Below, one piece after another: positions 50,461 to 61,736 of a stretch of 64,000 nucleotides of DNA. Under the pieces are notes generated by a model that worked only from the letters and a program-made list of their open reading frames with translations, did not search any database and was not told the DNA's origin. Origin of the DNA: Cystobacter ferrugineus (lineage in GTDB: Bacteria; Myxococcota; Myxococcia; Myxococcales; Myxococcaceae); contig NZ_MPIN01000009.1 of NCBI RefSeq assembly GCF_001887355.1, positions 434,001-498,000 of the forward strand, in the 5' to 3' direction. A program made the translations under genes and the position numbers. The first letter of the stretch is position 1. Each line of letters begins with the position of its first letter.

Positions 50461-53400
50461 CTACCGGCGGGACTTCGCCGGCTTTCCCTTGGCCTGCTTG
50501 CGCGCGGGCGCCTTGGACTTCGCCGGAGCCTTCTTGGCCGCGGCCTTCTTCGCCGGAGCCTTCTTGGCTGGAGCCTTCTTGGCCGCGGCCTTCTTCGCCG
50601 GAGCCTTCTTCGCGGGCGCCTTCTTGGCCGATGCCGCCTTCTTGGCTGGAGCCTTCTTCGCGGGCGCCTTCTTGGCCGGAGCCTTCTTGGCCGGAGCCTT
50701 CTTCGCGGGCGCCTTCTTGGCCGATGCCGCCTTCTTGGCTGGAGCCTTCTTCGCGGGCGCCTTCTTGGCCGATGCCGCCTTCTTGGCTGGAGCCTTCTTC
50801 GCGGGCGCCTTCTTGGCCGGAGCCTTCACCGTCCTGGAGGACCCAGACTTCCGGGCGGGAGGCGCCGCGGGCTCCGGCTCCTCCTCGTCCTCGTCGGCGA
50901 TGGACTCGACGACGTCGTCCTCATCGTCCTCCTCGGTGTCGACGACGGCTTCGACGACGTCGTCGTCCTCATCGTCCTCCTGGGTGTCGACGACGGCTTC
51001 GACGACGTCGTCCTCGCCGTCGTCCTCGTCTTCAACAGCCGATTCGGTGGAGATGACCTCTGCCTGGACGAGCTGGGCCTCGACGACGTCGTCCTCGACG
51101 ACTTCGGCCGTGACGGGCTCGGACGCGGACGTGGGAGCGGGCGCGGAGTCCCGGCCCTCTAAGTCCGCCACCGCCTGTCCGGAGGTGGGCTCCGAGGCCT
51201 GGGGCGAGAGCCGTTGCAGGCTGTCCTGGAGCTTGGTCACGCGGGCCTCGAGCTCCTCGACGCGGGCGCGATCCTTCTCCACCACGTCCGGGGGCGCCTT
51301 GGCGACGAAGTTGGGGTTGTCCAGCTTGCGCTTGATGCCACCGAGCTCCTGCTCGGAGCGGGAGATCTCCTTGCCCAGGCGCTCGCGCTCGGCGTCCACG
51401 TCGATGAGGCCCGCGAGCGGCACGAAGATCTCCATCTGCGCGCTGACAAAGGCCGCGGACAGGGGCGGCTTGGCGCCCGGGGCGGCGATGTGCAGCTCGC
51501 CGAGGCCCGCCAGCCGCGTGACATCCCCCCGCCACCGCTCGAGCAGCTCGCGGGTGCGCGCGTCGGCGCTCTGCACGTGCGCGGTGATGCGGGCCGAGGG
51601 CGCCAGGTTGCTCTCGCCGCGGATGTTGCGCAGCCCCTCGATGGCGGTGATGACGGTGCCGATCTCCGCCTCGGCGGCGGTGTCCTCGAGCGACACATCC
51701 GGCTCGGGGAACGGGGCAATCATGATGGAGTCCGTCTGCCGGGTGAGGGGCAGCTTCTGCCAGATCTCCTCGGTGATGAAGGGCATGAACGGGTGGAGCA
51801 GCCGCAGGATGCGCTCCAGGCAGAACACGAGCACCGCGCGGGTGGTGTCCTTGGCCTGGGCGTCCTCGCCGTAGAGCGAGCCCTTGGCCAGCTCGATGTA
51901 CCAGTCACAGAACTCGCTCCAGAGGAACTGGTAGAGCGTGGAGGCGGCCTCGGCGAAGGCGTAGGCCTCCAGGGAGGTGCGCGTCACGGCGATGGTGCGC
52001 TGCAGCCGCGAGAGGATCCACCGGTCGGCGAGCGTGAGCGGGCGCTCGGTGAGGGGCCGGGAGTCCAGGGTGAAGTCGCCCATGTTCATGAGGGCGAAGC
52101 GGCTGGCGTTCCACAGCTTGTTGGCGAAGGCCTTGTAGCCGGCCACGCGGTCCAGCGAGAGCTTGATGTCGCGGCCCTGCTGGGTGAGCGAGGCCAGGGT
52201 GAAGCGCAGCGCGTCCGCGCCGTGCGGGGGCATGCCCTGGGGGTACTTGTTGCGCAGGTTCTTGTTGAGCTGCTCGGGGGGCGCGCCGAGGATGATGTCG
52301 AGGGGATCGATCACGTTCCCCTTCGTCTTGGACATCTTCTCGCCCTTCTCGTCGCGCACCATGGCGTGCAGGTAGATGGTGTGGAAGGGCACCTGCTTCA
52401 TGAAGTGCAGGCCGAACATCATCATCCGGGCGACCCAGAAGAAGAGGATGTCGTGGCCCGTCTCCATGACGGAGTTCGGGTAGAAGGCGCGCAGGTCGGC
52501 GGTCTGCTCGGGCCAGCCCAGGGTGCTGAAGGGCCACAGGCCGGAGGAGAACCACGTGTCGAGCACGTCCGGGTCCTGCGTGAGCCGCGAGCCCGAGCAC
52601 TTGGGGCACTTGTCCGGCGCCGTGCGCGCCACGATGGGCTCGGCGCGCGAGTAGTCGATGGTGCCGGTGGCCTCCAGGCGCGGGCTGCACTCCTCGCAGT
52701 ACCAGGCGGGAATCTGGTGGCCCCACCAGAGCTGGCGGCTGATGGTCCAGTCGTGGATGTTGCGCATCCAGTGGAAGTACGTGTTGGTCCACGACTCCGG
52801 GATGATCTTCGTGCGGCCCTGCTCCACCGCCTCGATGGCGGGCCTGGCCAGGGGCTCGATCTTCACGAACCACTGCGGAGACAGGCGCGGCTCCACCACG
52901 GTGGCGCAGCGCTGGCAGCCGCCCACCGACAGCTTGTGCGGCTCTTCCTTCTCCAGCAGGCCCTGCTCGGTGAGATCCTCGAGGATCTTCTTGCGCGCCG
53001 CGTAGCGGTCCATGCCCGCGTAGGGGCCGCCCTCGCTGTTGATGCGCGCGGCCTCGTCCAGGATGTTGATCTGCGGCAGCTTGTGGCGCAGGCCCGTCTG
53101 GTAGTCGTTGAAGTCATGGGCGGGCGTCACCTTCACCACGCCGGTGCCGAAGGCCGGGTCCACCAGCTCCGCGTCGGCGACGATGGGGATTTCGCGGCCG
53201 ATGAGCGGCAGCACCACGGACTGGCCCACGAGCCCCAGGTAGCGCGGATCCTCCGGGTGGATGGCCACGGCGGTGTCGCCGAGCATCGTCTCCGGACGGG
53301 TGGTGGCGACGGTGAGCCGCCGGTCGCTGCCCTTCACCGGGTAGTGGATGTGCCAGAGCGAGCCCTGCTTCTCCTCGTGCTCGACCTCCAGGTCGCTGAG

Positions 53401-53964
53401 CGCGGTGAGGCACGAGGGGCACCAGTTGATGAGCTTCTGGGCCCGGTAGATGAGGCCCTCCTCGTGCAGCCGCACGAAGACCTCGCGCACGGCGGCCGAG
53501 ACGCTCGGATCCATGGTGAAGCGCTCGCGGCTCCAGTCCAGGCTCGCGCCGAGCACCTTCTGCTGCTCGTTGATGCGCTGGCCGTACTTGTTCTTCCACT
53601 CCCAGACGCGCTCGAGGAACTTCTCGCGGCCCAGGTCATGGCGGCTCTTCTTCTCCGTCTGCTTGAGCTCGCGCTCCACCACCATTTGCGTGGCGATGCC
53701 GGCGTGGTCCGTGCCCGGCACCCAGAGCGTCTTGAAGCCGCTCATGCGCTTCCAGCGCACGAGGATGTCCTGGATGGTGGCGGTGAGCGCGTGGCCCAGG
53801 TGCAGGCTGCCCGTCACGTTGGGAGGGGGCAGCACGATGCTGAAGGCGGGCTTGTCGGCGTCGGCGTCGGCGCGGAAATAGCCGCGCTCCTGCCAGCAGG
53901 CGTACCAACGGGCCTCGACCTCCTTGGCATCATAGGACTTCGGCAGTTCGGTCGTGTCGCTCAT
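50461..53964 (-). CDS. valS: valyl-tRNA synthetase with acidic and histone-H1-like tail
   Basis: About 1167 aa; ordinary ValRS proteins have 880-950. Catalytic motifs: [15 protein letters not shown] (HIGH) and [10 protein letters not shown] (KMSKS); editing domain with [19 protein letters not shown]; anticodon-binding domain; and the ValRS C-terminal coiled coil (about 845-920). An extra 240 residues follow: an acidic block ([15 protein letters not shown], twice repeated) and then a Lys/Ala/Pro block of KKAPAKK units, as in histone H1. The tail is encoded in frame and is not a separate gene. It probably binds nucleic acid. The ATG at 53964 lacks a ribosome site; TTTTTT directly precedes it. 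Confidence 0.95.
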   Translation of the reverse strand: MSDTTELPKSYDAKEVEARWYACWQERGYFRADADADKPAFSIVLPPPNVTGSLHLGHALTATIQDILVRWKRMSGFKTLWVPGTDHAGIATQMVVERELKQTEKKSRHDLGREKFLERVWEWKNKYGQRINEQQKVLGASLDWSRERFTMDPSVSAAVREVFVRLHEEGLIYRAQKLINWCPSCLTALSDLEVEHEEKQGSLWHIHYPVKGSDRRLTVATTRPETMLGDTAVAIHPEDPRYLGLVGQSVVLPLIGREIPIVADAELVDPAFGTGVVKVTPAHDFNDYQTGLRHKLPQINILDEAARINSEGGPYAGMDRYAARKKILEDLTEQGLLEKEEPHKLSVGGCQRCATVVEPRLSPQWFVKIEPLARPAIEAVEQGRTKIIPESWTNTYFHWMRNIHDWTISRQLWWGHQIPAWYCEECSPRLEATGTIDYSRAEPIVARTAPDKCPKCSGSRLTQDPDVLDTWFSSGLWPFSTLGWPEQTADLRAFYPNSVMETGHDILFFWVARMMMFGLHFMKQVPFHTIYLHAMVRDEKGEKMSKTKGNVIDPLDIILGAPPEQLNKNLRNKYPQGMPPHGADALRFTLASLTQQGRDIKLSLDRVAGYKAFANKLWNASRFALMNMGDFTLDSRPLTERPLTLADRWILSRLQRTIAVTRTSLEAYAFAEAASTLYQFLWSEFCDWYIELAKGSLYGEDAQAKDTTRAVLVFCLERILRLLHPFMPFITEEIWQKLPLTRQTDSIMIAPFPEPDVSLEDTAAEAEIGTVITAIEGLRNIRGESNLAPSARITAHVQSADARTRELLERWRGDVTRLAGLGELHIAAPGAKPPLSAAFVSAQMEIFVPLAGLIDVDAERERLGKEISRSEQELGGIKRKLDNPNFVAKAPPDVVEKDRARVEELEARVTKLQDSLQRLSPQASEPTSGQAVADLEGRDSAPAPTSASEPVTAEVVEDDVVEAQLVQAEVISTESAVEDEDDGEDDVVEAVVDTQEDDEDDDVVEAVVDTEEDDEDDVVESIADEDEEEPEPAAPPARKSGSSRTVKAPAKKAPAKKAPAKKAASAKKAPAKKAPAKKAASAKKAPAKKAPAKKAPAKKAPAKKAPAKKAASAKKAPAKKAPAKKAAAKKAPAKKAPAKKAAAKKAPAKSKAPARKQAKGKPAKSRR
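50480..50830 (-). repeat. short tandem repeats encoding KKAPAKKA units in valS
   Basis: Units of 15-18 and 21 bases built on GCCTTCTTCGCGGGCGC/GCCTTCTTGGCTGGAGC, with a longer period that includes GCCGATGCCGCC (Ala-Ser-Ala-Lys). The copies vary only slightly, so copy number is likely to differ between strains. Confidence 0.85.
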
Positions 53965-53976
53965 AGAAAAAACACA

Positions 53977-54023
53977 ACCGGCCCCTCGGGCCGGTGAAAG
54001 GACCGGCCCGACGAGGGCCGGTC
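53977..54023 (-). terminator. tandem hairpins between romR and valS, T-tract next to valS start
   Basis: On the minus strand a 9-bp stem (54001-54023, GACCGGCCC with GGGCCGGTC, loop of five) is followed after five bases by an 8-bp stem (53977-53995, ACCGGCCC with GGGCCGGT, loop of three), then TGTGTTTTTTC and the valS ATG eleven bases on. The second is a good intrinsic terminator. Both stems use the same CCGGCCC/GGGCCGG sequence, so strands could pair alternatively. Confidence 0.75.
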
Positions 54024-54058
54024 GGGGTGGGAAACCACGGATGGAGCGGGATGGGCAC

Positions 54059-55360
54059 TCAGTGCTTCGTCTCGCGATCCTTGATGAGCCGCTCCAGCTC
54101 CTCGCGGATGATCGTCTCGGCGAGCTGGGGAACGACCTCCCAGGCGATCTTCTCGATGACCTCGCGGGAGGCCTTCGAGAGGGCCTCGCGCAGCAGCGCC
54201 TCGCCACCGTCAGCGGAAGGCGCGGCGGGGGCTAGCGCGGCGGACCTGGCCTCGGGAGCCGCGACGGGCTCCGGAGCGAGGGGCTCGGCGATGGGCTCAT
54301 CGAGCGACAGCTCCTCCAGGCCACTGGCCTCGGTGGGCTGGGGTGCGACGGGAGCGGGCTGGGGCGCGCCGGCTCCCAGACCGAAGGGATCCCGTCCCCG
54401 GCCCACGCCCGCGGGCGCACCCGGCAGCGGCGCGGCCCCGGGAGGACGAGGCAGACCTCCGGCCATGCCCGGAGGCGCGGCCCCAGGCCCCGGCATGCCC
54501 GGACGAGGACCCGGACCCATACCCGGAGGCGGAGTCCCAGGCCCCGGCATGCCCGGACGGGCCATGCCCGGAAGCGGTGCCCCAGGCGCGGGCGGCATGC
54601 CTGGACGCGGACCCATGCCCGGAGGCGGCGCACCCGGTCCCGGCATGCCCGGACGGGCCATGCCCGGAGGCGGCGCACCCGGTCCCGGCATGCCCGGACG
54701 GGCCATGCCCGGAGGCGGCGCACCCGGTCCCGGCATGCCCGGACGGGCCATGCCCGGAGGCGGCGCACCCGGTCCCGGCATGCCCGGACGGGCCATGCCC
54801 GGAGGCGGCGCACCCGGTCCCGGCATGCCCGGACGGGCCATGCCCGGAGGCGGCGCACCCGGTCCCGGCATGCCCGGTCCGGGCGGACGCGGCGCGCCGG
54901 GACCCGGAGGGCCGGCGGGCGCACGGGGCTGGGCGGCGGCGGGGCCGGGAGCCGTCACCTGCGTGGCAACGGACGCGGGCATGGTGTTGGACTTCTGACC
55001 CACCAGCGTCTTGACCTTGTCCAGCAGGACCTGGCTCTCGAAGGGCTTGGTGATGTGATCGTCCGCCCGGGCAGCGCGCGAGCGGGCCTCATCGAAGGCC
55101 TCGAAGGTGCCCGCCAGCAACATCACGGGAATGTGCTGCGTGGCCGGATCATGCTTGAGCGCCTCGCAGACCTCGTAGCCGTTCTTGCCCGGCATCATCA
55201 CATCCGCGAGCACCACATCCGGGCGCAGCTCCCGCGACCGGCTGATGGCGTCCAGCCCGTTGTCGACCGCGGTGACCTGGAAGTCCTCGGTCGCGAAGAT
55301 CATCCCGATCACCTTGCGGATGGTGAGCGAATCATCGGCGACCAGCAGAGTCTTGGGCAT
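54059..55360 (-). CDS. romR: RomR-type polarity response regulator
   Basis: A 433-aa protein. The receiver domain (1-118) starts [17 protein letters not shown] and has its phospho-acceptor at Asp53 (LADVMMPG), the position known for Myxococcus RomR, and Lys in ITKPFES. A 200-residue linker of Pro/Gly/Met repeats follows, then a Glu-rich C-terminal helix region (about 380-433: [19 protein letters not shown], and [14 protein letters not shown]). This is exactly the RomR layout. RomR places MglA/MglB and sets the leading pole for gliding and type IV pilus motility. It lies 94 bases upstream of valS with terminator hairpins between. Confidence 0.85.
   Translation of the reverse strand: MPKTLLVADDSLTIRKVIGMIFATEDFQVTAVDNGLDAISRSRELRPDVVLADVMMPGKNGYEVCEALKHDPATQHIPVMLLAGTFEAFDEARSRAARADDHITKPFESQVLLDKVKTLVGQKSNTMPASVATQVTAPGPAAAQPRAPAGPPGPGAPRPPGPGMPGPGAPPPGMARPGMPGPGAPPPGMARPGMPGPGAPPPGMARPGMPGPGAPPPGMARPGMPGPGAPPPGMARPGMPGPGAPPPGMGPRPGMPPAPGAPLPGMARPGMPGPGTPPPGMGPGPRPGMPGPGAAPPGMAGGLPRPPGAAPLPGAPAGVGRGRDPFGLGAGAPQPAPVAPQPTEASGLEELSLDEPIAEPLAPEPVAAPEARSAALAPAAPSADGGEALLREALSKASREVIEKIAWEVVPQLAETIIREELERLIKDRETKH
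54651..54875 (-). repeat. five exact 45-bp tandem repeats in the romR linker
   Basis: Each unit encodes [15 protein letters not shown] in some phase. Copies at 54651-54695, 54696-54740, 54741-54785, 54786-54830 and 54831-54875 are identical; degenerate relatives continue to about 54470. Exact identity at DNA level indicates very recent expansion. Confidence 0.9.
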
Positions 55361-55482
55361 CGGTTCGGGCCTCGGGGGAAGAGTCCCCCTCAGAATTCGG
55401 TGAACGGCGGGACGTCACGTCCCACCGGCAGGCCGGGCAGCTTACGGGTGCCTACCCACGCCTTCAAGAAAACAAGCGGGGT

Positions 55483-56295
55483 TCAGGAAAACATGCTCCA
55501 CAGGTCCACGAAGAGGATGGGGTCCGGCACGCCGGAGACGGTGAACTCCCCGGGGTTTCCGGTGGGCTCGAAGCGCGGATAGACGCCGATCACGCGCGAG
55601 GCGCACAGCCCCAGGGTGCGTCCTTCCACCTCGGCCAGCACCAGGAAGTCCTCCGCGACGGCCCGTCCCCCCAGCAGCGCCGGCACCGAGTAGAGGGGCC
55701 AGAGCACCTGGCCATGGGGCATGAGCCCCGCGATGGCGCCCCCGCGTCCCGGCAGCGCGCTGAAGGACTCGCCGCGCATCACCACCTGGGAGATGAAGGG
55801 CAGCGGCAGGCCGAACAGCCGCCCCTGGGACTCGAAGACGAGCGAGCGCTCCGGCGGAAAGCCGAAGAGGTAGAGGGTGGGCAGGGGGGGCGGCGTGACG
55901 ATTCCGGGCTCGTGGGGCAGTACGTCCGCGCCGAGCTCCAGGTAGAGCCGCCCCTTGTGCATGACCGCGCTGTGGCTGAGCGCGGCCAGCGAGTCGCCCA
56001 GCACCGAGGGCAGCACGAAGTGGACCGCCCGGGTCACGTCGGCCACCTCGACGACGGAGCTCACGCGCACCGCCAGCGTGGGGCTCACGTCCAGCACCAC
56101 GACCATGCCGGGGGTCGGCTCGGGCTCGCCGCCCAGCAGCACCGAGAGATCCTGGACCTCCAGCACGCCGCGCAAGCTCGTCTGGTCGGGGTCCGGCGCG
56201 GCCACTTCCGTGACGGAGGTGGCCTCGACGCTGAAGCGCGTACCGCCCGCTTCCAACAGAAGACAGAGTCGGCGTCCGCTTTCGAAGAGGGGCAC
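55483..56295 (-). CDS. protein with two CheW-like domains
   Basis: A 270-aa cytoplasmic protein. Two copies of a CheW-like beta-barrel pattern: residues 1-125 (RFSVEATSVTEVA, LRGVLEVQDLSVLLGG, MVVVLDVSPTLAVRVSSVVEV) and 140-265 (ERSLVFESQGRLFGLPLPFI, HGQVLWPLYSVPALLGG, GRTLGLCASRVIGVYPRFEP). No CheA, MCP or receiver is fused. It could be a scaffold in a chemosensory array or work with the neighbouring diguanylate cyclase, to which it is divergent (49 bases between starts). Confidence 0.82.
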   Translation of the reverse strand: MPLFESGRRLCLLLEAGGTRFSVEATSVTEVAAPDPDQTSLRGVLEVQDLSVLLGGEPEPTPGMVVVLDVSPTLAVRVSSVVEVADVTRAVHFVLPSVLGDSLAALSHSAVMHKGRLYLELGADVLPHEPGIVTPPPLPTLYLFGFPPERSLVFESQGRLFGLPLPFISQVVMRGESFSALPGRGGAIAGLMPHGQVLWPLYSVPALLGGRAVAEDFLVLAEVEGRTLGLCASRVIGVYPRFEPTGNPGEFTVSGVPDPILFVDLWSMFS

Positions 56296-56343
56296 CCGGG
56301 CAGGCTAGCAGCGTTGGGACCTTGGTGCTAAGCCCCGCGTGCG

Positions 56344-57720
56344 ATGGCGCGTCTCCTCCTCGTCGACGACGACAAGATGGCTCGGGTCCACTATGGGGAC
56401 TCCCTGCGGGGGGTGGGCCATGAAGTCACCACGGTCGCCACCATGGCCGAGGCCAGGGAGGCCCTGGGTCACGGCCGCTACGACGTGGTGGTGACGGACC
56501 TGCTGCTGCCCGAGGGCAGTGGCATGGAGGTGCTGCGCTACACCAAGGAGCACCACCCGGGCATCGAGGTGGTGGTCATCACCGGCCTGGACAAGGTGGA
56601 CCCCGCGGTGCGCGCCCTCAAGAGCGGCGCCGCCGAGTACCTCATCAAGCCCGTGGCGCCCGAGGTCCTCCAGCACGCGGTGAACCGGGCGCTCGCAACA
56701 CGCGAGCTGCTGCAGGAGAACGCCGCGCTGCGCCGCTACGTCTCCCTGTTGGAAACCGGACAGCGCATCTCCACCACGCTCGATCGCGGCCGGTTGATGA
56801 CGACCACGTGCGCGGCCTTTCTCGGCATGGCCGCGGCCAGCGCGGTGATGCTCGTGCAGCGTGATGCCCAGGGCAAGGCGCGGGTGCTGGGCACGCAGAA
56901 CCTGGCGGGCGCCTCCCACGAGAACGTGCTCCTTTCCCGGCTCGCCCCGTACCTGCCGACACTGAGCGAGGCGCGACTCCTGGAGGGATTGCCCGGCCCC
57001 TGGCCCTGCGGCCTGGCCGTGCCCGCGCAGGACGGGGAGGATCTGCTCGGGTGCGCCCTGCTGCTCTACCCCTCCCAGCCTCCCGCGGACATCGCCGAGG
57101 CCACGAACTTCCTGGCGCGCAGCCTCGCGCTCGCCCTGCGCAACCAGGGCCGCCTCGCCCAGGTGGAGGACCTGGCCTACCTGGACGATCTCACCCACCT
57201 CTTCAACACCCGCTACCTGCACCTGGTGCTGGACCGCGAGGTGAAGAGCGCCCAGCAGACCCACGGCGCTTTCAGCCTGCTCTTCCTGGACCTGGACTAC
57301 TTCAAGACGGTCAACGACACCCTCGGGCACCTCATGGGCTCGCAGCTGCTCGTGGAGATGGCGCACGTGCTCAAGGGATGCGTGCGTGATCGCGACGTGG
57401 CGGTGCGCTACGGCGGGGACGAGTACGTGGTGCTGCTGCGCGGCACCGACTCGAGCGCGGCCCTGAAGGTGGCCGAGCGCATCCGCCGCACCGTGGAGAA
57501 GCACCGCTTCCTCGTCCCCGAGGGCCACGCGCTGTCGCTGTCCACCTGCATCGGCGTGGCCAGCTTCCCCGAGCACACCCAGGACAAGGCCACGCTGCTG
57601 GATCTGGCGGACCGGGCCATGTACCGGGGCAAGAAGGGCAGCCGGAACGTCGTGTACCTCGCGGGCAAGGACCTCGAGGCCACGCCTCCGGCGCGGCACA
57701 GCCAGCCCACGGGCGGCTGA
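56344..57720 (+). CDS. receiver-GAF-GGDEF diguanylate cyclase
   Basis: A 458-aa protein. Receiver domain 1-120 (VDDDKMAR, Asp in VVTDLLLPEGSG, Lys in LIKPVAPE), GAF-like domain about 135-270, and GGDEF domain about 285-445 with FLDLDYFKTVNDTLGHLMG and the intact signature RYGGDEYVVL. An RxxD inhibitory site (RDRD) lies five residues upstream of GGDEY, so product inhibition is expected. It should make c-di-GMP under phosphorylation control. Confidence 0.94.
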   Translation: MARLLLVDDDKMARVHYGDSLRGVGHEVTTVATMAEAREALGHGRYDVVVTDLLLPEGSGMEVLRYTKEHHPGIEVVVITGLDKVDPAVRALKSGAAEYLIKPVAPEVLQHAVNRALATRELLQENAALRRYVSLLETGQRISTTLDRGRLMTTTCAAFLGMAAASAVMLVQRDAQGKARVLGTQNLAGASHENVLLSRLAPYLPTLSEARLLEGLPGPWPCGLAVPAQDGEDLLGCALLLYPSQPPADIAEATNFLARSLALALRNQGRLAQVEDLAYLDDLTHLFNTRYLHLVLDREVKSAQQTHGAFSLLFLDLDYFKTVNDTLGHLMGSQLLVEMAHVLKGCVRDRDVAVRYGGDEYVVLLRGTDSSAALKVAERIRRTVEKHRFLVPEGHALSLSTCIGVASFPEHTQDKATLLDLADRAMYRGKKGSRNVVYLAGKDLEATPPARHSQPTGG

Positions 57721-57830
57721 TTCCAGGACGAGCGGCCAGCCAGGCATCTGCCTCAGGGGACGCCGGACCTCGGAATCCAGGCTCCCCCCGCGTTGCGGCC
57801 AGGCCAGCGGCTCGGTCATGCTGAGACGCC

Positions 57831-59390
57831 ATGGACACCCCGGCCCCGCTCGCGCTTCTGCTCCAGGCCCTGGAGGCCGGCGACCTGCGGGCCGCCAGGG
57901 CCGCCGCCGCGGAGTTGCAACGCACCGCCGGTCAAGGCTCCACCCAGCTCGCCGCCGAGGTGCTGCACGAGCTGCGTCAGCCGTTGCTCGGCGTGAAGGC
58001 CTATACCCAGATGCTCACCGAGGAGATCGGCTCCCGCGGCGCCCTGCGGCAGATGCTCGCCCAGGTGGAGCGGATGGAGCAGATCATCTCCGACTTCACG
58101 CGTCTGGCCAGCGAGCGCCCCGCGCCCCAACAAGCCGTGTCGCTGGTGACGCACGTGCAGGCCGCCGTGCGCGCCTTCTCCCTCAACCCCGACTCCGCGC
58201 GCATCCACCTCGAGGTGGAGGTCCGCGAGGAGCTCACCGTCAACGGCAATGGCCGGCTGTTGGAGCAGCTCGCCCTCAACCTCCTCAACAACGCGCGCGA
58301 CGCGGTGACGGGGCGCGGGCTGGTGAAGGTGGTGCTCACGCACGAGGACCGCGCGCCGGTGATGTACGTGGCCGACTGGGGCCGGGGCATCCCGGACGCC
58401 GTGCGCCCCCGCCTCTTCGAGCCCTATGTGACGGGCAGCAAGCGCGGCACGGGGCTCGGGCTCGCGGTGTGCCGCCGCATCGCGCAGGAGCACCACGCCC
58501 AGCTCGATCTCGTCCCGCCCTCGGTGCTGTCCCTCCAGCCCGCCCCCACCACCGTCTTCCGTGTCCGCTTCCCTCCCCCGGAGCCGGCACCCACCGCGCT
58601 CCCGGCGCCCGCGCCCCTCGCGCCCTCCCCCGCCCCGGCCACCGTCCGCCGCCGCCTGCTGGTGGTGGATGACGAGGAGATCATCCGCAGCGTCTTCAAG
58701 GACTTGATGAGCCGGGAGTGCGAGGTGCTCGAGGCGGCCCACGCCGAGGAGGCCCTCGCGCACCTGGAGCGCGGGCGCGTGGACCTCATCCTCACCGACA
58801 AGAACCTGCCGGGCCTGTCGGGCCTGGAGCTCGCGCGACGTGCCCGCCAGTTCGATCCCCACTCCCGCATCATCCTCATGACGGGCTACCCCTCGCTCGT
58901 GACGGCCCAGGAGGCGCTCGAGCTCGGACTGCTCGACTACCTGCTCAAGCCCTTCGACGACATCCGCGAGGTGCGCGTCCGGCTGCGCGAGGCCCTCCAC
59001 GGCGCCGCCCCGCTCCCCAGGGGACTGCGCCCCGGCAACCGCCGCGTGGACGTACTCGAGGACAGCCCCGCCTCCGCGCGACGGCTCACCGAGGCGCTCG
59101 CCCTGCTGGGGTTGGAGGCCCGGGTGCTGGCCACCGCCCCCACCGAGCCTCTCGCGGAGCCCCCCGCCGCCGTGGTGGTGAGCTGGGACCTCGCCGTCGC
59201 CCATGGGCGGCAGGCCCTCGCCCTCGCCAGACAGCTCGGCCAGGGGGCGCCCTTCGTGGTGCTCGCCGAGTACCTCTCCCAGGAGACCATGCTGGAGTCG
59301 CTGCGCGCCGGCGCCTCCGGGTGCCTGCCCCGGGAAATGGAGACACCGGAGCTCAGCCGCGAGCTGTCCCGCCTGCTCCACGCCGCCTGA
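57831..59390 (+). CDS. hybrid histidine kinase HisKA-HATPase-REC-pseudoREC
   Basis: A 519-aa cytoplasmic protein. HisKA with phospho-His in LHELRQPLLGVKAY (about 47), HATPase (N-box NLLNNARDA, DWGRGIP, GTGLGLAVCRR) about 95-245, Pro/Ala linker, receiver about 280-395 (VDDEE, Asp in ILTDKNLPGLSG, Lys in LKPFDD). A last domain of about 115 residues looks like a receiver that has lost its acidic pair and phosphate-accepting Asp (AAVVVSWDLAVAHG). It is downstream of the cyclase on the same strand (110 bases), so the two may act in one pathway. Confidence 0.92.
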   Translation: MDTPAPLALLLQALEAGDLRAARAAAAELQRTAGQGSTQLAAEVLHELRQPLLGVKAYTQMLTEEIGSRGALRQMLAQVERMEQIISDFTRLASERPAPQQAVSLVTHVQAAVRAFSLNPDSARIHLEVEVREELTVNGNGRLLEQLALNLLNNARDAVTGRGLVKVVLTHEDRAPVMYVADWGRGIPDAVRPRLFEPYVTGSKRGTGLGLAVCRRIAQEHHAQLDLVPPSVLSLQPAPTTVFRVRFPPPEPAPTALPAPAPLAPSPAPATVRRRLLVVDDEEIIRSVFKDLMSRECEVLEAAHAEEALAHLERGRVDLILTDKNLPGLSGLELARRARQFDPHSRIILMTGYPSLVTAQEALELGLLDYLLKPFDDIREVRVRLREALHGAAPLPRGLRPGNRRVDVLEDSPASARRLTEALALLGLEARVLATAPTEPLAEPPAAVVVSWDLAVAHGRQALALARQLGQGAPFVVLAEYLSQETMLESLRAGASGCLPREMETPELSRELSRLLHAA

Positions 59391-59419
59391 GCGCCCCCGG
59401 CTTCCGCCACGAAAAACCA

Positions 59420-59460
59420 CGGCCCCGAGCACCTTCCCGTGAGGGAGTTACCCGGGGCCG
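59420..59460 (-). terminator. groEL terminator
   Basis: An 8-bp GC stem (CGGCCCCG with CGGGGCCG) encloses an inner TCCC/GGGA hairpin. On the minus strand it is followed by TGGTTTTTCG, 30 bases beyond the groEL stop codon. It could also serve the converging kinase gene. Confidence 0.7.
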
Positions 59461-59491
59461 CGAACCACATGAGCCCGTGTGGACGAGCGGC

Positions 59492-61132
<1,641 letters not shown>

Positions 61133-61186
61133 CGTTAACCTCCTGAAAAGATTGAAGAATGTACGTCGGGGCCAGGAGCCCTTGAG

Positions 61187-61213
61187 TTAGCACTCGGCCC
61201 AGGCGAGCGCCAA
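61187..61213 (-). promoter_or_regulatory. CIRCE operator (HrcA binding site)
   Basis: TTAGCACTC, nine bases, GAGCGCCAA. The first arm is perfect and the second matches GAGTGCTAA at seven of nine positions. It overlaps the promoter at the expected start of transcription, 55 bases upstream of the groEL start codon. Confidence 0.85.
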
Positions 61214-61239
61214 AATAAGAGACGGTCCGGGCTTGTCAA
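61212..61239 (-). promoter_or_regulatory. sigma70-type promoter of groEL
   Basis: On the minus strand TTGACA (61239-61234), 16 bases, TATTTT (61217-61212). Placed directly before the CIRCE element. Confidence 0.75.
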
Positions 61240-61300
61240 CACGGAACGGTTGGCATGTGGGGGAGCGGACGGCCGGCGGGACGCACGGGCGCCCCAGGCG

Positions 61301-61657
61301 CTACTCGGCGAAGCGCACCAGGTTGAGCAGCTGGTTGAAGTCCAGGGGCTTCTCCAGGGTCATCGCCACGCCCTTGCGCAGGCCCTTGTCCTGCACGTTG
61401 CCGTCGGCGTTGCCCGTCATGAGGATGACGGAGGTGCCCTGGTGCCGGGGGTCCGCCTTGAGCATCCCGGTGAACTGGATGCCGTCCATGTGGGGCATCC
61501 GGTAGTCACTGATGATGAGCCCCACGTCATGGCGCTCGAGGATGTCCAGGGCCTGCAGGGCATCGGACGCGGAATAGACGGTGTACCCGTGCTTCTCGAG
61601 GAAGCGCGAGAGCAGGGTGCACAGCTCGACATCATCATCCACGACCAGAATGTTCAC
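61301..61657 (-). CDS. single-domain response regulator
   Basis: A 118-aa protein made only of a receiver domain: VVDDDVEL, phospho-Asp in LIISDYRMPHMDG, Thr in ILMTGN and Lys in LEKPLD. Such CheY-like proteins act by protein contact. It lies upstream of groEL on the same strand but has its own position about 60 bases before the groEL promoter. Its kinase is not identified. Confidence 0.93.
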   Translation of the reverse strand: MNILVVDDDVELCTLLSRFLEKHGYTVYSASDALQALDILERHDVGLIISDYRMPHMDGIQFTGMLKADPRHQGTSVILMTGNADGNVQDKGLRKGVAMTLEKPLDFNQLLNLVRFAE

Positions 61658-61736
61658 GGACCCTTATGAGCGGTGTGCGGAGGGGGCGGAAGGTAACAGC
61701 CGAGAGCTACGTTGACAACGCGCGGAAGGGATTCGT

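Noticed and set aside
50480-50830. Repeat array in valS as a CRISPR or a separate histone-like gene
   Set aside because: Repeats are contiguous, in frame with valS, without spacers, and no start codon with ribosome site separates them.
54651-54875. CRISPR-like array in romR
   Set aside because: Units adjoin without spacers and encode an in-frame Pro-rich linker; no cas genes.
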